Shown here piece by piece: positions 10,681 through 19,494 of a DNA stretch of 64,000 nucleotides. The translations under genes and the position numbers were made by a program. Every line of letters starts with the position of its first letter. Position 1 is the first letter of the stretch. Source of the stretch: Roseovarius sp. (GTDB lineage: Bacteria > Pseudomonadota > Alphaproteobacteria > Rhodobacterales > Rhodobacteraceae); the NCBI GenBank assembly GCA_021775255.1, contig JAJFIA010000002.1, forward strand, positions 1-64,000, written 5' to 3'. The notes beneath the pieces are model-generated. The model saw only the letters and a list, made by a program, of their open reading frames with translations. It did no database searches and was not told the origin of the DNA.

Positions 10681-11856
10681 ATGACCAACGTAGTAATCGC
10701 CTCGGCAGCCCGTACCGCTGTCGGTTCTTTTTGCGGCTCCTTTGCCGCCACACCTGCGCATGACCTTGGTGCAACGGTTCTGGACGCGGTTGTGACCCGC
10801 GCGGGCATCGAAAAATCAGAAGTGTCTGAAACAATCCTCGGTCAGGTGCTCAGCGCAGGCCAGGGTCAGAACCCGGCCCGTCAGGCCCATATCAACGCCG
10901 GTCTGCCCATCGAATCCGCGGCCTGGGGCATCAATCAGGTTTGCGGTTCGGGCCTGCGCGCTGTGGCCCTTGGGGCACAGCATATCATGCTCGGGGATGC
11001 CAGCATCGTCGCTGCCGGTGGTCAGGAAAGCATGTCGCTCAGCCCGCATGTGGCGCATCTGCGTGCCGGGACCAAAATGGGCGATGTGAACTACATCGAT
11101 TCGATGATCCGCGACGGCCTTTGGGATGCCTTCAACGGCTACCACATGGGCCAGACCGCCGAGAACGTGGCCGAGCAGTGGCAGATCAGCCGCGAAGCCC
11201 AGGACGCATTTGCCGTTGCCAGCCAGAACAAGGCAGAAGCCGCTCAAATCGCAGGAAAATTTAATGATGAAGTGGTGCCTTTCACGGTCAAGACCCGCAA
11301 GGGCGACATCATCGTGGACAAGGATGAATATATCCGCCACGGGGCAAATATCGAGGCCATGCAAAAGATGCGGCCTGCCTTCACCAAGGATGGCACCGTC
11401 ACCGCCGCCAACGCTTCGGGCCTTAATGACGGCGCCGCCGCAACCCTTCTGATGAGCGCTGATGAAGCCGAAAAGCGCGGCATCGAGCCGCTGGCGCGCA
11501 TCGCCTCTTATGCCACCGCCGGGCTTGACCCGTCGGTCATGGGTGTCGGCCCGATCTATGCCTCGCGCAAGGCGCTGGACAAGGCGGGCTGGTCGGTTGC
11601 CGATCTTGATCTGGTCGAGGCCAATGAAGCCTTCGCCGCTCAGGCCTGTGCCGTGAATAAGGAAATGGGCTGGGATCCTGAGATCGTAAACGTCAACGGC
11701 GGCGCCATTGCCATTGGTCACCCGATCGGGGCCTCGGGCTGCCGGGTTCTCAACACGCTTTTGTTTGAAATGAAACGCCGCAATGCCAAGCGCGGCCTCG
11801 CCACTTTGTGCATTGGCGGCGGCATGGGCGTGGCACTTTGTGTGGAACGCCCATAA
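10681..11856 (+). CDS. phaA: Acetyl-CoA acetyltransferase (beta-ketothiolase)
   Basis: A 391-residue thiolase condensing two acetyl-CoA to acetoacetyl-CoA, the first step of polyhydroxybutyrate synthesis. The nucleophilic Cys is in [11 protein letters not shown], the catalytic His in [15 protein letters not shown] and the second Cys in [15 protein letters not shown] lies ahead of the ATG. An acetoacetyl-CoA reductase follows downstream, which supports the PHB role over fatty-acid degradation. A terminator at 11887 separates the two genes, so they may be transcribed separately. Confidence 0.96.
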   Translation: MTNVVIASAARTAVGSFCGSFAATPAHDLGATVLDAVVTRAGIEKSEVSETILGQVLSAGQGQNPARQAHINAGLPIESAAWGINQVCGSGLRAVALGAQHIMLGDASIVAAGGQESMSLSPHVAHLRAGTKMGDVNYIDSMIRDGLWDAFNGYHMGQTAENVAEQWQISREAQDAFAVASQNKAEAAQIAGKFNDEVVPFTVKTRKGDIIVDKDEYIRHGANIEAMQKMRPAFTKDGTVTAANASGLNDGAAATLLMSADEAEKRGIEPLARIASYATAGLDPSVMGVGPIYASRKALDKAGWSVADLDLVEANEAFAAQACAVNKEMGWDPEIVNVNGGAIAIGHPIGASGCRVLNTLLFEMKRRNAKRGLATLCIGGGMGVALCVERP

Positions 11857-11886
11857 GATTTTTAGCGCTTATGATTCGCTTTGATC

Positions 11887-11918
11887 ATGGGGCATCCAGG
11901 CGGTGCCCCATTTTCTTA
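11887..11918 (+). terminator. Intrinsic terminator after phaA
   Basis: Arms ATGGGGCA and TGCCCCAT enclose a nine-base loop and run into TTTTCTT, 30 bp past the phaA stop. This predicts that phaA transcription ends before phaB. Confidence 0.75.
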
Positions 11919-11928
11919 ACAGATAACC

Positions 11929-11970
11929 AAAGCGTTTCGCCTCATTGTTGGATCACAAAAATGCGGCAAA
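11929..11970. repeat. Fragment of the two-hairpin repeat family
   Basis: The bases AAAGCGTTTCGCCTCATTGT here match, in reverse orientation, the right arm of the full element at 44684-44800 (arm sequence ending CGAAACGCTTTA). The partner strand of the hairpin has decayed (atgcggcaaaa instead of a paired arm). This is a truncated copy between phaA and phaB. Confidence 0.6.
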
Positions 11971-11974
11971 ATAC

Positions 11975-11995
11975 ATGCGCAATAATATTGCGCAT
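11975..11995. promoter_or_regulatory. Dyad upstream of phaB, candidate operator
   Basis: ATGCGCAAT and ATTGCGCAT form a perfect 9-bp dyad with a 3-base spacer, about 57 bp before the phaB start. Its position after the phaA terminator and before phaB fits an operator of a dedicated promoter. PHB genes in related bacteria are controlled by PhaR, which binds TGC/GCA-type dyads; assignment to PhaR is inference. Confidence 0.5.
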
Positions 11996-12051
11996 TCACA
12001 ACCTAACAAGTAACAGTATTACCAACGCACCAAATCTGACAGGAGATCATC

Positions 12052-12774
12052 ATGACACGAACAGCACTCGTCACCGGCGGCTCACGCGGCATCGGCGCGG
12101 CCATCTCAAAAGCCCTCAAGGCAGAAGGCCACAAGGTTGCCGCCACCTATGCGGGCAATGATGAGGCCGCCGCCGCCTTCACCGCGCAAACCGGCATCAA
12201 AACCTATAAATGGAACGTCGCAGATTACGATGAAAGTGCGGCGGGCATCGCGCAGGTCGAGGCCGATCTTGGCCCGATTGATATCGTCGTCGCCAATGCG
12301 GGCATCACCCGCGACGCCCCGTTCCACAAGATGACGCCCGAGCAATGGCATCAGGTGATCGACACCAATCTTACCGGCGTGTTCAACACGGTTCATCCCA
12401 TCTGGCCCGGTATGCGCGACCGCAAGTTTGGCCGCGTCATCGTGATCAGTTCGATCAACGGCCAGAAAGGCCAGTTCGCACAGGTAAATTACGCCGCCAC
12501 CAAGGCCGGAGATCTGGGCATCATCAAATCACTCGCACAGGAAGGCGCGCGCGCGGGCATCACCGCAAATGCCGTCTGCCCCGGTTATATTGCCACGGAA
12601 ATGGTGATGGCCGTGCCGGAAAAGGTGCGTGAAAGCATCATCGCCCAAATCCCTGCCGGCCGCCTGGGCGAGCCGGAAGAGATTGCCCGTTGCGTCACAT
12701 TCCTGGCCTCGGACGAGTCCGGATTTATCAATGGCTCAACCATCTCGGCCAATGGCGCGCAATTTTTCGTCTGA
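12052..12774 (+). CDS. phaB: Acetoacetyl-CoA reductase
   Basis: A 240-residue short-chain dehydrogenase making (R)-3-hydroxybutyryl-CoA from acetoacetyl-CoA with NADPH. TGGSRGIG (residues 8-15) is the cofactor loop; VVANAGITRDAPFHKM, the Ser in VISSINGQKGQFAQ and the NYAATKAG Tyr/Lys pair are the SDR active site, with wording typical of PhaB rather than FabG. AGGAG precedes the ATG. A palindromic operator candidate and its own upstream space suggest separate control from phaA; a strong terminator follows. No PHB synthase gene is in the window. Confidence 0.95.
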   Translation: MTRTALVTGGSRGIGAAISKALKAEGHKVAATYAGNDEAAAAFTAQTGIKTYKWNVADYDESAAGIAQVEADLGPIDIVVANAGITRDAPFHKMTPEQWHQVIDTNLTGVFNTVHPIWPGMRDRKFGRVIVISSINGQKGQFAQVNYAATKAGDLGIIKSLAQEGARAGITANAVCPGYIATEMVMAVPEKVRESIIAQIPAGRLGEPEEIARCVTFLASDESGFINGSTISANGAQFFV

Positions 12775-12775
12775 C

Positions 12776-12812
12776 AAAAAAAGGCCGGTCTGATCATGAC
12801 CGGCCTTTATAA
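12776..12812. terminator. Bidirectional terminator between phaB and YdcH-like gene
   Basis: Perfect 11-bp arms AAAGGCCGGTC and GACCGGCCTTT enclose a seven-base loop. A-runs on the left and T-rich sequence on the right allow it to serve both phaB (plus) and the converging small gene (minus). Confidence 0.85.
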
Positions 12813-12821
12813 TTCTGCGGG

Positions 12822-12992
12822 CTAAGCCTCGATGGATAGTCGCTCAATTTCTTCCTTGAGCCTCAATTTCTGTTTCTTGAGTTCTGCAATCTCCAGATCA
12901 TTTGATCCGGGAGCACGTTGCGCTGCTTCCACTTCCTGCGCGAGAGTTTGATGTTTTTTCTTCAGTTCCTCAACATGCGAACTCAAGTTCAT
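12822..12992 (-). CDS. YdcH-like DUF465 small coiled-coil protein
   Basis: A 56-residue ORF starting MNLSSHVEELKKKHQTLAQE and ending KLRLKEEIERLSIEA. It is highly charged and predicted to be helical coiled coil throughout. It matches the DUF465/YdcH pattern, with a conserved LKKKHQTL-like N-terminal helix, a short break (PGSND) and a KKQKLRLKEEI second helix. AGGAG lies upstream of the ATG. Function is unknown for the family. It stands alone between phaB (converging) and the methyltransferase unit. Confidence 0.88.
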   Translation of the reverse strand: MNLSSHVEELKKKHQTLAQEVEAAQRAPGSNDLEIAELKKQKLRLKEEIERLSIEA

Positions 12993-13108
12993 GGGCGTTC
13001 TCCTCTCAAGATTTCAATGCCGGTAAGTTGAGTGCATCATAAAATGAATGTTCTGTCACGCCCCAACCTTGATTTTGCTGTTACAAATATTGTCGAATTA
13101 TCCGGGCA

Positions 13109-13879
13109 TCAGTGCGGAAAAAGCAGTGGTGCGCCCTGCCGCAGGACCGAAGCCGTTGCCTTTGCATAGTTTTCCCGGTCGCCGTCATGCGCGGCACCAG
13201 CGTGCATCACCCATCCGTCATGCAGCCGGAAATCCGCCCGCCCGCCTTTGCGCCCGCGCAAAAGCACCAACCGGGCGGCGCGGCGCTTGCGGGGAATCAG
13301 CGGCATAAGCTCCAGACTGCCCAGATATTGCTTCATTTCGCTGATCAGATCGGGCGCGCGCTCCGCCCGGTGGATGAATGTCACTGTGCCCCTTGGGGCC
13401 ACCCTTTTTGCCGCCGCCCTGATCCATACGGCCATGGGTACCGCTTCGCCCAATGCCGCTTCTCGCCCTTTATCTGGCGCGGATGATCCGGAATTTCTGT
13501 TGAAATACGGGGGGTTAGATATGACATGGGTGAACTGCTCCTGGCGCAAATTCTCTGGCATTTCAGCAACATCGCCGGTGATGACATTCATCCCCTGCCC
13601 ATTTGCGCGGGCATTTTGCCGGGCCAGTTCAGCATAATCGCCTTGCAATTCCAACCCGTTCAACGACAAATCCGGCACCCTGACCCCAAGGCACAGGCTG
13701 GCCACGCCCACGCCACAGCCCAATTCCAAAACGCTGTCACCGGGGGCGGCGGGCACGCTCGCGGCCAGCAAAACCGGATCAACCCCGGCCCGGTAGCCAC
13801 GTTTGGGTTGCAGGATTTTCAAGCGCCCGCCAAGGAAATCATCGCAACTAAGCTGATCCTCGGGCCAGCCCTCAGTCAC
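13109..13879 (-). CDS. TrmN6-like tRNA adenine-N6 methyltransferase
   Basis: A 256-residue SAM-dependent methyltransferase of the YfiC/TrmN6 group, which methylates A37 of tRNA1(Val) in E. coli. Motif I is VLELGCGVGVASLCL, and the catalytic HVISNPPYFNRN is the N6-adenine NPPY motif. The N-terminal DDFLGGRLKILQPKRGYR is typical of this family. Its start overlaps the stop of the DUF2007 gene by eight bases, so the two are coupled. The tRNA target is inferred from family only. Confidence 0.87.
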   Translation of the reverse strand: MTEGWPEDQLSCDDFLGGRLKILQPKRGYRAGVDPVLLAASVPAAPGDSVLELGCGVGVASLCLGVRVPDLSLNGLELQGDYAELARQNARANGQGMNVITGDVAEMPENLRQEQFTHVISNPPYFNRNSGSSAPDKGREAALGEAVPMAVWIRAAAKRVAPRGTVTFIHRAERAPDLISEMKQYLGSLELMPLIPRKRRAARLVLLRGRKGGRADFRLHDGWVMHAGAAHDGDRENYAKATASVLRQGAPLLFPH

Positions 13880-14087
13880 TCAACTCAATCCCGTTATCTG
13901 TCAGCACCCGCGCCGCCTTTTTGTAATCACCATCGGCAACCATCACCCGGCGGCCAAACACCCCGATTGAACCCTCGAGCACGCTCATATTTACGTCCAA
14001 TTCAAAGCAGTCTATACCCTCGCCCTGAAGCAGGGCCTGGGCAAAGGCGATCGAGGCCGGATCATTGGTACGCATGAGCTGTTTCAT
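13872..14087 (-). CDS. DUF2007-domain protein
   Basis: I use the ATG at 14087 (MKQLMRTNDPASIAFAQALL), giving 71 residues; a longer frame to 14192 would overlap the divergent prenyl synthase start. The protein has the DUF2007 (putative signal-transducing) pattern: an N-terminal LLQGEGIDCFELD strand-helix and VFGRRVMVADGDYKKAARVL. No catalytic residues are apparent. Coupled to the downstream methyltransferase by an 8-bp overlap. No strong Shine-Dalgarno is seen, so the start is moderately certain. Confidence 0.8.
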   Translation of the reverse strand: MKQLMRTNDPASIAFAQALLQGEGIDCFELDVNMSVLEGSIGVFGRRVMVADGDYKKAARVLTDNGIELSD

Positions 14088-14138
14088 GGGTTGACTTAAA
14101 AGCACCGCGCGGCATTTGTCGAGCGGTGACAAAAAGGA

Positions 14139-15143
14139 ATGACGCGATTGGATCACGCCGTAACCAAACCACATGAAAAACTGGCCACGCATCTTGCCGG
14201 TAAACTGAGCGCGGTAAATGATCTGATCCGCGCGCGCATGGTATCACGCCACGCGCCGCGTATCCCCGAAGTGACGGCGCATCTGGTTGAGGCCGGGGGC
14301 AAACGCCTGCGCCCGATGCTGACGCTGGCGGCGGCGGATTTATGTGGCTATGGCGGCGAATATGACGTGCATCTGGCGGCGACGGTCGAGTTTATTCACA
14401 CGGCCACCCTGCTGCATGATGACGTGGTGGACGAAAGCGCCCAACGCCGCGGGCGGCCCACGGCCAATCTGCTGTGGGATAATAAATCAAGCGTGCTGGT
14501 GGGTGATTATCTGTTTTCTCGGGCGTTTCAACTGATGGTCGAGCCCGGCTCGCTCAGGGTTCTGGATATTCTCGCCAATGCCTCGGCGACGATTGCCGAG
14601 GGCGAGGTGCTGCAACTCAGCGCGGCGCAGGATTTGCGGACCGATGAAAGCATCTACCTGCAGATCGTACGCGGCAAAACGGCGGCATTATTTTCCGCAG
14701 CAACCGAGGTGGGGGGGGTGATTTCCGATGCCCCCGAAGCTCAGGTAAAGGCGCTTTATGCCTATGGTGACGCGCTTGGCATTGCCTTTCAGATCGTTGA
14801 TGATCTACTGGATTATCAAGGGGATAGCGCGGCCACGGGCAAAAACATCGGCGATGATTTTCGCGAATGCAAACTGACATTGCCGGTGATCAAGGCGGTG
14901 GCGGCGGCGAATGAGGAAGAGCGCGCATTCTGGTCACGGGTGATTGAACGCGGCAAACAGGGCGCGGGCGATCTTGAGCATGCACTTACGCTGCTCAAGG
15001 CGCATGATGCTTTGGAACAGACCCAGCAGGACGCGCTTGGATGGGCCGCAAAAGCCAAATCCGAGATTGCGAAATTGCCGGATCATCCGGTGCGTCAGAT
15101 GCTCGGCGATCTGGCGGATTACGTGGTTACGCGGGTCAGCTAA
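14139..15143 (+). CDS. ispB: Long-chain polyprenyl diphosphate synthase
   Basis: A 334-residue trans-prenyltransferase building the isoprenoid tail of ubiquinone. The first Asp-rich motif is LLHDDVVDES and the second IVDDLLDYQGD; GGKRLRPMLTL is the IPP-binding site. Such bacteria commonly use ubiquinone-10, so decaprenyl is the likely product, but chain length cannot be read directly. It is divergent from the DUF2007 gene, with only 51 bp between starts, and its stop overlaps that of moeA tail-to-tail by eight bases. The symbol ispB is by homology; ddsA is also used. Confidence 0.9.
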   Translation: MTRLDHAVTKPHEKLATHLAGKLSAVNDLIRARMVSRHAPRIPEVTAHLVEAGGKRLRPMLTLAAADLCGYGGEYDVHLAATVEFIHTATLLHDDVVDESAQRRGRPTANLLWDNKSSVLVGDYLFSRAFQLMVEPGSLRVLDILANASATIAEGEVLQLSAAQDLRTDESIYLQIVRGKTAALFSAATEVGGVISDAPEAQVKALYAYGDALGIAFQIVDDLLDYQGDSAATGKNIGDDFRECKLTLPVIKAVAAANEEERAFWSRVIERGKQGAGDLEHALTLLKAHDALEQTQQDALGWAAKAKSEIAKLPDHPVRQMLGDLADYVVTRVS

Positions 15144-16395
15144 AACTTGAAAACGGGATAAAGCGCACGGGATCGCCGGGGCTGATCTCAATCGCGCCAT
15201 CGCCCAGTTCCACCAATCCGTCGGCCCAGCTCAGGCCGCTGATACGCCCCGACCCTTCCGAGGCAAAAACCTCTGCGCGGCCCTCACGGATACGCGCCCG
15301 CAAATATTCCCACCGCCCCGGTTTTTTGTGTTTCTCAAAGGCAGCGGGCAGGCTGTAACCCTGCGGCACTTTCCAGCCGCTTCCGGCCATGACCCCCATT
15401 GCCGGGCGGGCAAAAATCAGCGCACAAACCAGCGCCGCCACCGGATTTCCCGGCAGGCCAAAAACCGGGGTTCCCTGCCACAGACCCATGGCAATCGGGC
15501 GGCCCGGCTTGAGGGCAACGCGCCATTCGGCCATCGCCCCAGCCTCATTCAGCAGGGCCGAAACATGGTCTTCGTCCCCCGCCGATGCGCCACCCGAGGT
15601 GAGGATCACATCCGCCTTTTCCGCCGCTTTGTTGAATGCCTCACGCAGATCATCGCGGCAATCGGGGACAATGCCCATATCAATCGGGTGATAGCCAAAT
15701 TGCTGCACCAACCCTGTCAGCATCGGTCGGTTGGCATCATAAATCTGCCCCTCCCCGGCGGGTTGCCCCGGCTCAAGCAATTCATCCCCGGTTGAGATAA
15801 CCGCCACTTTCAGCGGCAGATATACCTGTATTTCATCCACGCCAACCGCCGCCAGCAGCGCCAGATCAGCAGGGGTTACAACCCGTCCTGCATCAAGGGC
15901 CACTTCCCCGGCGGCAATGTCCTCACCCGCTTTACGTGTATTGGCACCGGGCTTAACCCCGGCCCGAAAGGCAATTTCGCCGTTGCCCAGCGTAACATCT
16001 TCCTGCATCACAACCGTATCCACCCCCTTGGGCAGTGCCGCCCCGGTCAGGATACGGATGGCATGGCCCTTTGGCACATGGCCCGGATAACGCGGGCCAG
16101 CGGCGGCACGACCGGGGGCCAGCGGCAACACATGATCGCCCCCCGTGAGGATTTCCCCGGCAAACCCATAGCCATCCACCGCCGTATTGGCCAGCGGCGG
16201 GTTGGCACGGGCGGCGATCACCGGCTCGGCCAGAATACGGCCTAATGCGTTGGTAATATTACAGGTTTCCTGCCCCACAACCGGGTGCAACCGGGCGCGC
16301 AATCGGTCCAATGCCTGATCCACCGGGGTCCAGTCAACGCCCGCAGGCAAGGCAAAACAATCGTCGCGCAGCGGCGGTGGCTTCAGCCCGCTCAC
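15136..16395 (-). CDS. moeA: Molybdopterin molybdenumtransferase
   Basis: A 419-residue MoeA that inserts molybdate into adenylylated molybdopterin. It contains NTAVDGYGFAG (the DGYA-type loop), RILTGAALPKGVDTVVMQED, and the MoaB-like fold with VISTGDELLEPGQ and ILTSGGASAGDEDHV, all typical. It is the last of four genes, each overlapping the next by four bases: fdhD-mobA-mobB-moeA. This organisation points to cofactor maturation for a molybdoenzyme, probably a formate dehydrogenase given fdhD. Confidence 0.95.
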   Translation of the reverse strand: MSGLKPPPLRDDCFALPAGVDWTPVDQALDRLRARLHPVVGQETCNITNALGRILAEPVIAARANPPLANTAVDGYGFAGEILTGGDHVLPLAPGRAAAGPRYPGHVPKGHAIRILTGAALPKGVDTVVMQEDVTLGNGEIAFRAGVKPGANTRKAGEDIAAGEVALDAGRVVTPADLALLAAVGVDEIQVYLPLKVAVISTGDELLEPGQPAGEGQIYDANRPMLTGLVQQFGYHPIDMGIVPDCRDDLREAFNKAAEKADVILTSGGASAGDEDHVSALLNEAGAMAEWRVALKPGRPIAMGLWQGTPVFGLPGNPVAALVCALIFARPAMGVMAGSGWKVPQGYSLPAAFEKHKKPGRWEYLRARIREGRAEVFASEGSGRISGLSWADGLVELGDGAIEISPGDPVRFIPFSSFS

Positions 16396-16883
16396 AGCCC
16401 GACCTCGGACAGGATAAAATCAGCAACCGCGACGGTATCATCAAGATCAAACACCGGACGATCAAGATCAAGGCTCGTATCGCTGGCCACGGCGCGAATT
16501 GTCGGGTCATCCACCGCAATCAAAGGGTTGCCGGTGACGCTGCGATAAGCTTCAACTTTGGCGTGTGTGTCACGCTTGTAGCCCTCAACCAACACCAGAT
16601 CGACAGGCGCCATTTTTGCAAGCAGCATATCAAGCGAAGGCTCATCCTCGCCGCGCAATTCATGCATCAAGGCATAGCGTTTGCCCGAGGCCAGAAAAAC
16701 CTCTGTCGCGCCCGCCGCGCGGTGGCGAAAACTGTCTTTGCCGGGATGGTCCACGTCAAATTGGTGATGCGCGTGCTTGACAGTGGACACGGTAAAGCCG
16801 CGGGTTGTTATTTCAGCCACAAGCCGCTCCATCAGCCCGGTTTTTCCGGCGTTTTTCCAGCCGGTTACGCCATAAATTTTCAT
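16392..16883 (-). CDS. mobB: Molybdopterin-guanine dinucleotide adapter protein
   Basis: A 163-residue P-loop GTP-binding protein. The Walker A motif is GWKNAGKTGLMERLV near residues 8-20, followed by TVKHAHHQFDVDHPGKDSFRHR, a segment characteristic of MobB. It helps MobA attach GMP to molybdopterin in E. coli but is not essential there. It overlaps mobA upstream and moeA downstream by four bases each. All expected motifs are present and length is normal. Confidence 0.94.
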   Translation of the reverse strand: MKIYGVTGWKNAGKTGLMERLVAEITTRGFTVSTVKHAHHQFDVDHPGKDSFRHRAAGATEVFLASGKRYALMHELRGEDEPSLDMLLAKMAPVDLVLVEGYKRDTHAKVEAYRSVTGNPLIAVDDPTIRAVASDTSLDLDRPVFDLDDTVAVADFILSEVGL

Positions 16884-17482
16884 GCCTTTGCCTTTTGAAT
16901 TTCATGTGCAAGTTCAAGATCCTGAGGGGTATTGACGTTGAAAAACGGATCCCCCGGACCGGGAAAATACGCGGTGCGGGCACCATGCGCATCGGTCCAT
17001 TGCACCACTTTTCTAAGCCCGCCCCCAAGCGCCGCGCGCAGGTCATCGCGCAGCGCCACGGGCCACAGGCCAAAGGTCGGGTGGCGGCCGCTTGTTGTTT
17101 CGGCCAGAACCAGCGGATTTTTCATGCCCTCACCGGCCAAAAGCAGGTGCGGCACCATATCACAGGGGAAAAACGGCGTGTCCACCGCGACGCTGACGAT
17201 GCTGTCGGCACCCTGATCCGCGGCCCAATCCAGCCCTACCAGAATCCCCGCGAGGGGGCCTGCAAAGCCTTCGATACTATCGGCCAGAACCGGCAGGTTG
17301 AACCGCGCAAACCGCGTGGCATCGCCATTGGCATTAAGCGCCAGCCCATTGACCTGCGGCGCAAGGCGGGCGATGGCGTGATCGAGCAGGGTTTCGCCGT
17401 TAAGATTCAATAACGCCTTATCGCCGCCGCCCATGCGCCGGGCCTGCCCCCCGGCAAGGATAACGCCCAAAGGTTGCTTCAT
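16880..17482 (-). CDS. mobA: Molybdenum cofactor guanylyltransferase
   Basis: A 200-residue nucleotidyltransferase producing molybdopterin-guanine dinucleotide, the form used by DMSO-reductase family enzymes. It starts GVILAGGQARRMGGGDKAL, the canonical LAGGxxxRMGGxDK motif, and keeps VSVAVDTPFFP as the metal-binding Asp segment and a C-terminal FFNVNTPQDLELA. It overlaps fdhD upstream and mobB downstream by four bases. The chain fits a single operon for MGD maturation. Confidence 0.95.
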   Translation of the reverse strand: MKQPLGVILAGGQARRMGGGDKALLNLNGETLLDHAIARLAPQVNGLALNANGDATRFARFNLPVLADSIEGFAGPLAGILVGLDWAADQGADSIVSVAVDTPFFPCDMVPHLLLAGEGMKNPLVLAETTSGRHPTFGLWPVALRDDLRAALGGGLRKVVQWTDAHGARTAYFPGPGDPFFNVNTPQDLELAHEIQKAKA

Positions 17483-18363
17483 GTTCTGGCCCCCTTGCGC
17501 CCGGATTTGCGCGGCTCATCCGCCACCTTTTCAAGGTCGGCATCACGCAACAGGCGCTGCTCACCACTGAGGCAGACAAACCGTTTGCCGCGCATCCGGC
17601 CGATTAAAGTGAGCCCCACATCACGGGCAATCTCAACCCCCCAGGCGGTAAAACCCGAGCGCGAGGCCAGCACCGGAATGCCCATCAACGCGGTTTTGAT
17701 CACCATCTCGGACGTAAGCCGCCCGGTAGTGTAAAGCAGCTTGTCATCCGCGCCGACACCTTCCGAGAGCATCCAGCCGGCGATCTTGTCAACCGCGTTA
17801 TGACGCCCGACATCTTCCATGTAAACCAATGGCTTGGCCCCCTGACACAGCACGGTGCCATGGATTGCCCCGGCCTCGAGATAGAGCGACGGCGTGCGGT
17901 TGATCCGTGCTGCCAACGCATAGAGATCCGAGGTTCTAACCTGCATATCCGGCAGGGTCTTGCCCTCAAGCCCCTCCATCATATCGCCAAATACCGTGCC
18001 CACGGCACAACCGCTGGTGCGGGTCTTTTTCTTCAGCTTTTCCTCATAGCTGGTCTGCCCGTCGGTGCGCACCACGACGGTTTCAAGCTCCTCGTCGTAA
18101 TCCACTCGCAGGATCGCCTCATCCTCGCGCAACATCCCCTGATTGCGCAAAAACCCAAGCGCCAGATATTCAGGATAATCGCCGATTGTCATCGCCGTGA
18201 CAATTTCCTGACCGTTAAGGAAAATCGTTAACGGGCGCTCTTCTACCACGGAAATATGCGAGGGATTGCCCTCATGATCCGTACCATCCACTGCGCGGGT
18301 CAGGCGCGGGGCGGCGGGATCTGGCGCAATCAGGTAGTCAGATGTATCATTAGTTGTAGACAA
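17479..18363 (-). CDS. fdhD: Formate dehydrogenase accessory sulfurtransferase
   Basis: I choose a TTG start at 18363 (MSTTNDTSDYLIAPD), with GAGGAG seven bases upstream; the frame stays open further but would run into azlC. The 294-residue protein is FdhD, which transfers sulfur from IscS to the MGD cofactor of formate dehydrogenase. Family signatures include ERPLTIFLNGQEIVTAMT, LALGFLRNQG, YMEDVGRHNAVDKIAGW and TTGRLTSEMV. The sulfur-shuttle region reads TSGCAVGT, with one Cys (C119) where E. coli has a CxxC pair. It heads the Mo-cofactor operon. Confidence 0.93.
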   Translation of the reverse strand: MSTTNDTSDYLIAPDPAAPRLTRAVDGTDHEGNPSHISVVEERPLTIFLNGQEIVTAMTIGDYPEYLALGFLRNQGMLREDEAILRVDYDEELETVVVRTDGQTSYEEKLKKKTRTSGCAVGTVFGDMMEGLEGKTLPDMQVRTSDLYALAARINRTPSLYLEAGAIHGTVLCQGAKPLVYMEDVGRHNAVDKIAGWMLSEGVGADDKLLYTTGRLTSEMVIKTALMGIPVLASRSGFTAWGVEIARDVGLTLIGRMRGKRFVCLSGEQRLLRDADLEKVADEPRKSGRKGART

Positions 18364-18426
18364 ATGCGTCTCCTCGCGTAAAACGGTAGGATGCTTAACA
18401 TACCAATGACAGTTTAAGGCCAAGCT

Positions 18427-19158
18427 GTGCCAACGGAAACCACCAAATCCATCTTCTGGCAAGGGGTGCGTGACGGGGTGCCGTTTATTCTGGTGGTGGT
18501 GCCGTTTGCCCTGTTGTTTGGGGTGGTGGCAACCGAGGCAGGGTTGCAGGTGTATGAAACCCTCACCTTTTCGGTGCTTGTGGTGGCCGGCGCAGCGCAG
18601 TTTACCGCTTTGCAGCTTTTGCAGGAAGGGGCGCCCACCATCATTGTTGTGATCTCGGCGCTTGCCGTCAATCTGCGGCTGGCGATGTATTCTGCCGCGT
18701 TGACCCCGCATCTAGGGGCGGCATCCCTGAAACAACGCGGGTTGGTGGCCTATTTCACCATTGATCAAAGCTATGCCTGTTCGGTGCATAAATTTGAGGA
18801 AAACCCCCATTGGGGGCTGCACCAGAAGCTGACATATTTCTTTGGCACGGTCACGCCGGTTTGCCCGTTCTGGTATGGGTTTACCCTCATCGGGGCGCTG
18901 GTTGGCTCGGCGATTCCCGATGGTCTGGCGCTGGATTTTGCCGTGCCGGTCACCTTTCTGGCGCTGATCTCGCCGATGCTGCGCACCCCGGCGCACAGGG
19001 CGGCGGCAATGGCCTCGGTTCTCACCTCGCTGATCTTTGCATTCCTGCCTTACAGCCTTGGCCTGTTGCTTGCCGGGGTGGCGGGAATGATAACCGGGGC
19101 ACAGGTGGAATTGATGCATACGCGCCGCGCAGAACCCACGCTAGAGGCCGCAGAATGA
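18427..19158 (+). CDS. azlC: AzlC-family branched-chain amino acid exporter subunit
   Basis: A 243-residue membrane protein with a GTG start and about six hydrophobic segments. It shows FWQGVRDGVPFILVVVPFALLFG, VVAGAAQFTALQL and AVNLRLAMYSAALTPHL, all characteristic of AzlC. AzlC pairs with AzlD to export branched-chain amino acids or related compounds. azlD follows after nine bp. It is divergent from fdhD with a 63-bp spacer, which must contain both promoters. Confidence 0.92.
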   Translation: MPTETTKSIFWQGVRDGVPFILVVVPFALLFGVVATEAGLQVYETLTFSVLVVAGAAQFTALQLLQEGAPTIIVVISALAVNLRLAMYSAALTPHLGAASLKQRGLVAYFTIDQSYACSVHKFEENPHWGLHQKLTYFFGTVTPVCPFWYGFTLIGALVGSAIPDGLALDFAVPVTFLALISPMLRTPAHRAAAMASVLTSLIFAFLPYSLGLLLAGVAGMITGAQVELMHTRRAEPTLEAAE

Positions 19159-19167
19159 GCCGTAAAC

Positions 19168-19494
19168 ATGATTGATAAAACCACACTCTGGACGGTGATT
19201 ATCCTGTTGGGGATTGGCAGCTTTGGCCTGCGCTTTGCCTTTATCGGCCTGATTGGCGATCGCACCCTGCCGGAATGGCTACTGCGGCATCTGCGTTATA
19301 CCGCCGTGGCCATCCTGCCGGGGCTTGTGGCGCCTTTGGTTATCTGGCCCGAGGCCACCGGCGGGGTGATTGATGCGCCGCGCCTGATTGCCGCCGTGCT
19401 GACCGTGATCACCGGTTTTGTCACCCGCAGCGTCAGCGCCGCGATTGCTGTGGGGGCTGCAAGCCTGCTGTCTGCCCTGTATTTGCTGGGTTAA
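19168..19494 (+). CDS. azlD: AzlD-family transport subunit
   Basis: A 108-residue protein with about four membrane helices, the small partner of AzlC. The start MIDKTTLWTVIILLGIGSFG and the conserved LRFAFIGLIG, LPEWLLRHLRYTAVAILPGLVAPL are typical AzlD features. It follows azlC by nine bp in the same unit and converges on a lipoprotein gene whose stop it overlaps by four bases. Substrate specificity cannot be inferred. Confidence 0.9.
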   Translation: MIDKTTLWTVIILLGIGSFGLRFAFIGLIGDRTLPEWLLRHLRYTAVAILPGLVAPLVIWPEATGGVIDAPRLIAAVLTVITGFVTRSVSAAIAVGAASLLSALYLLG

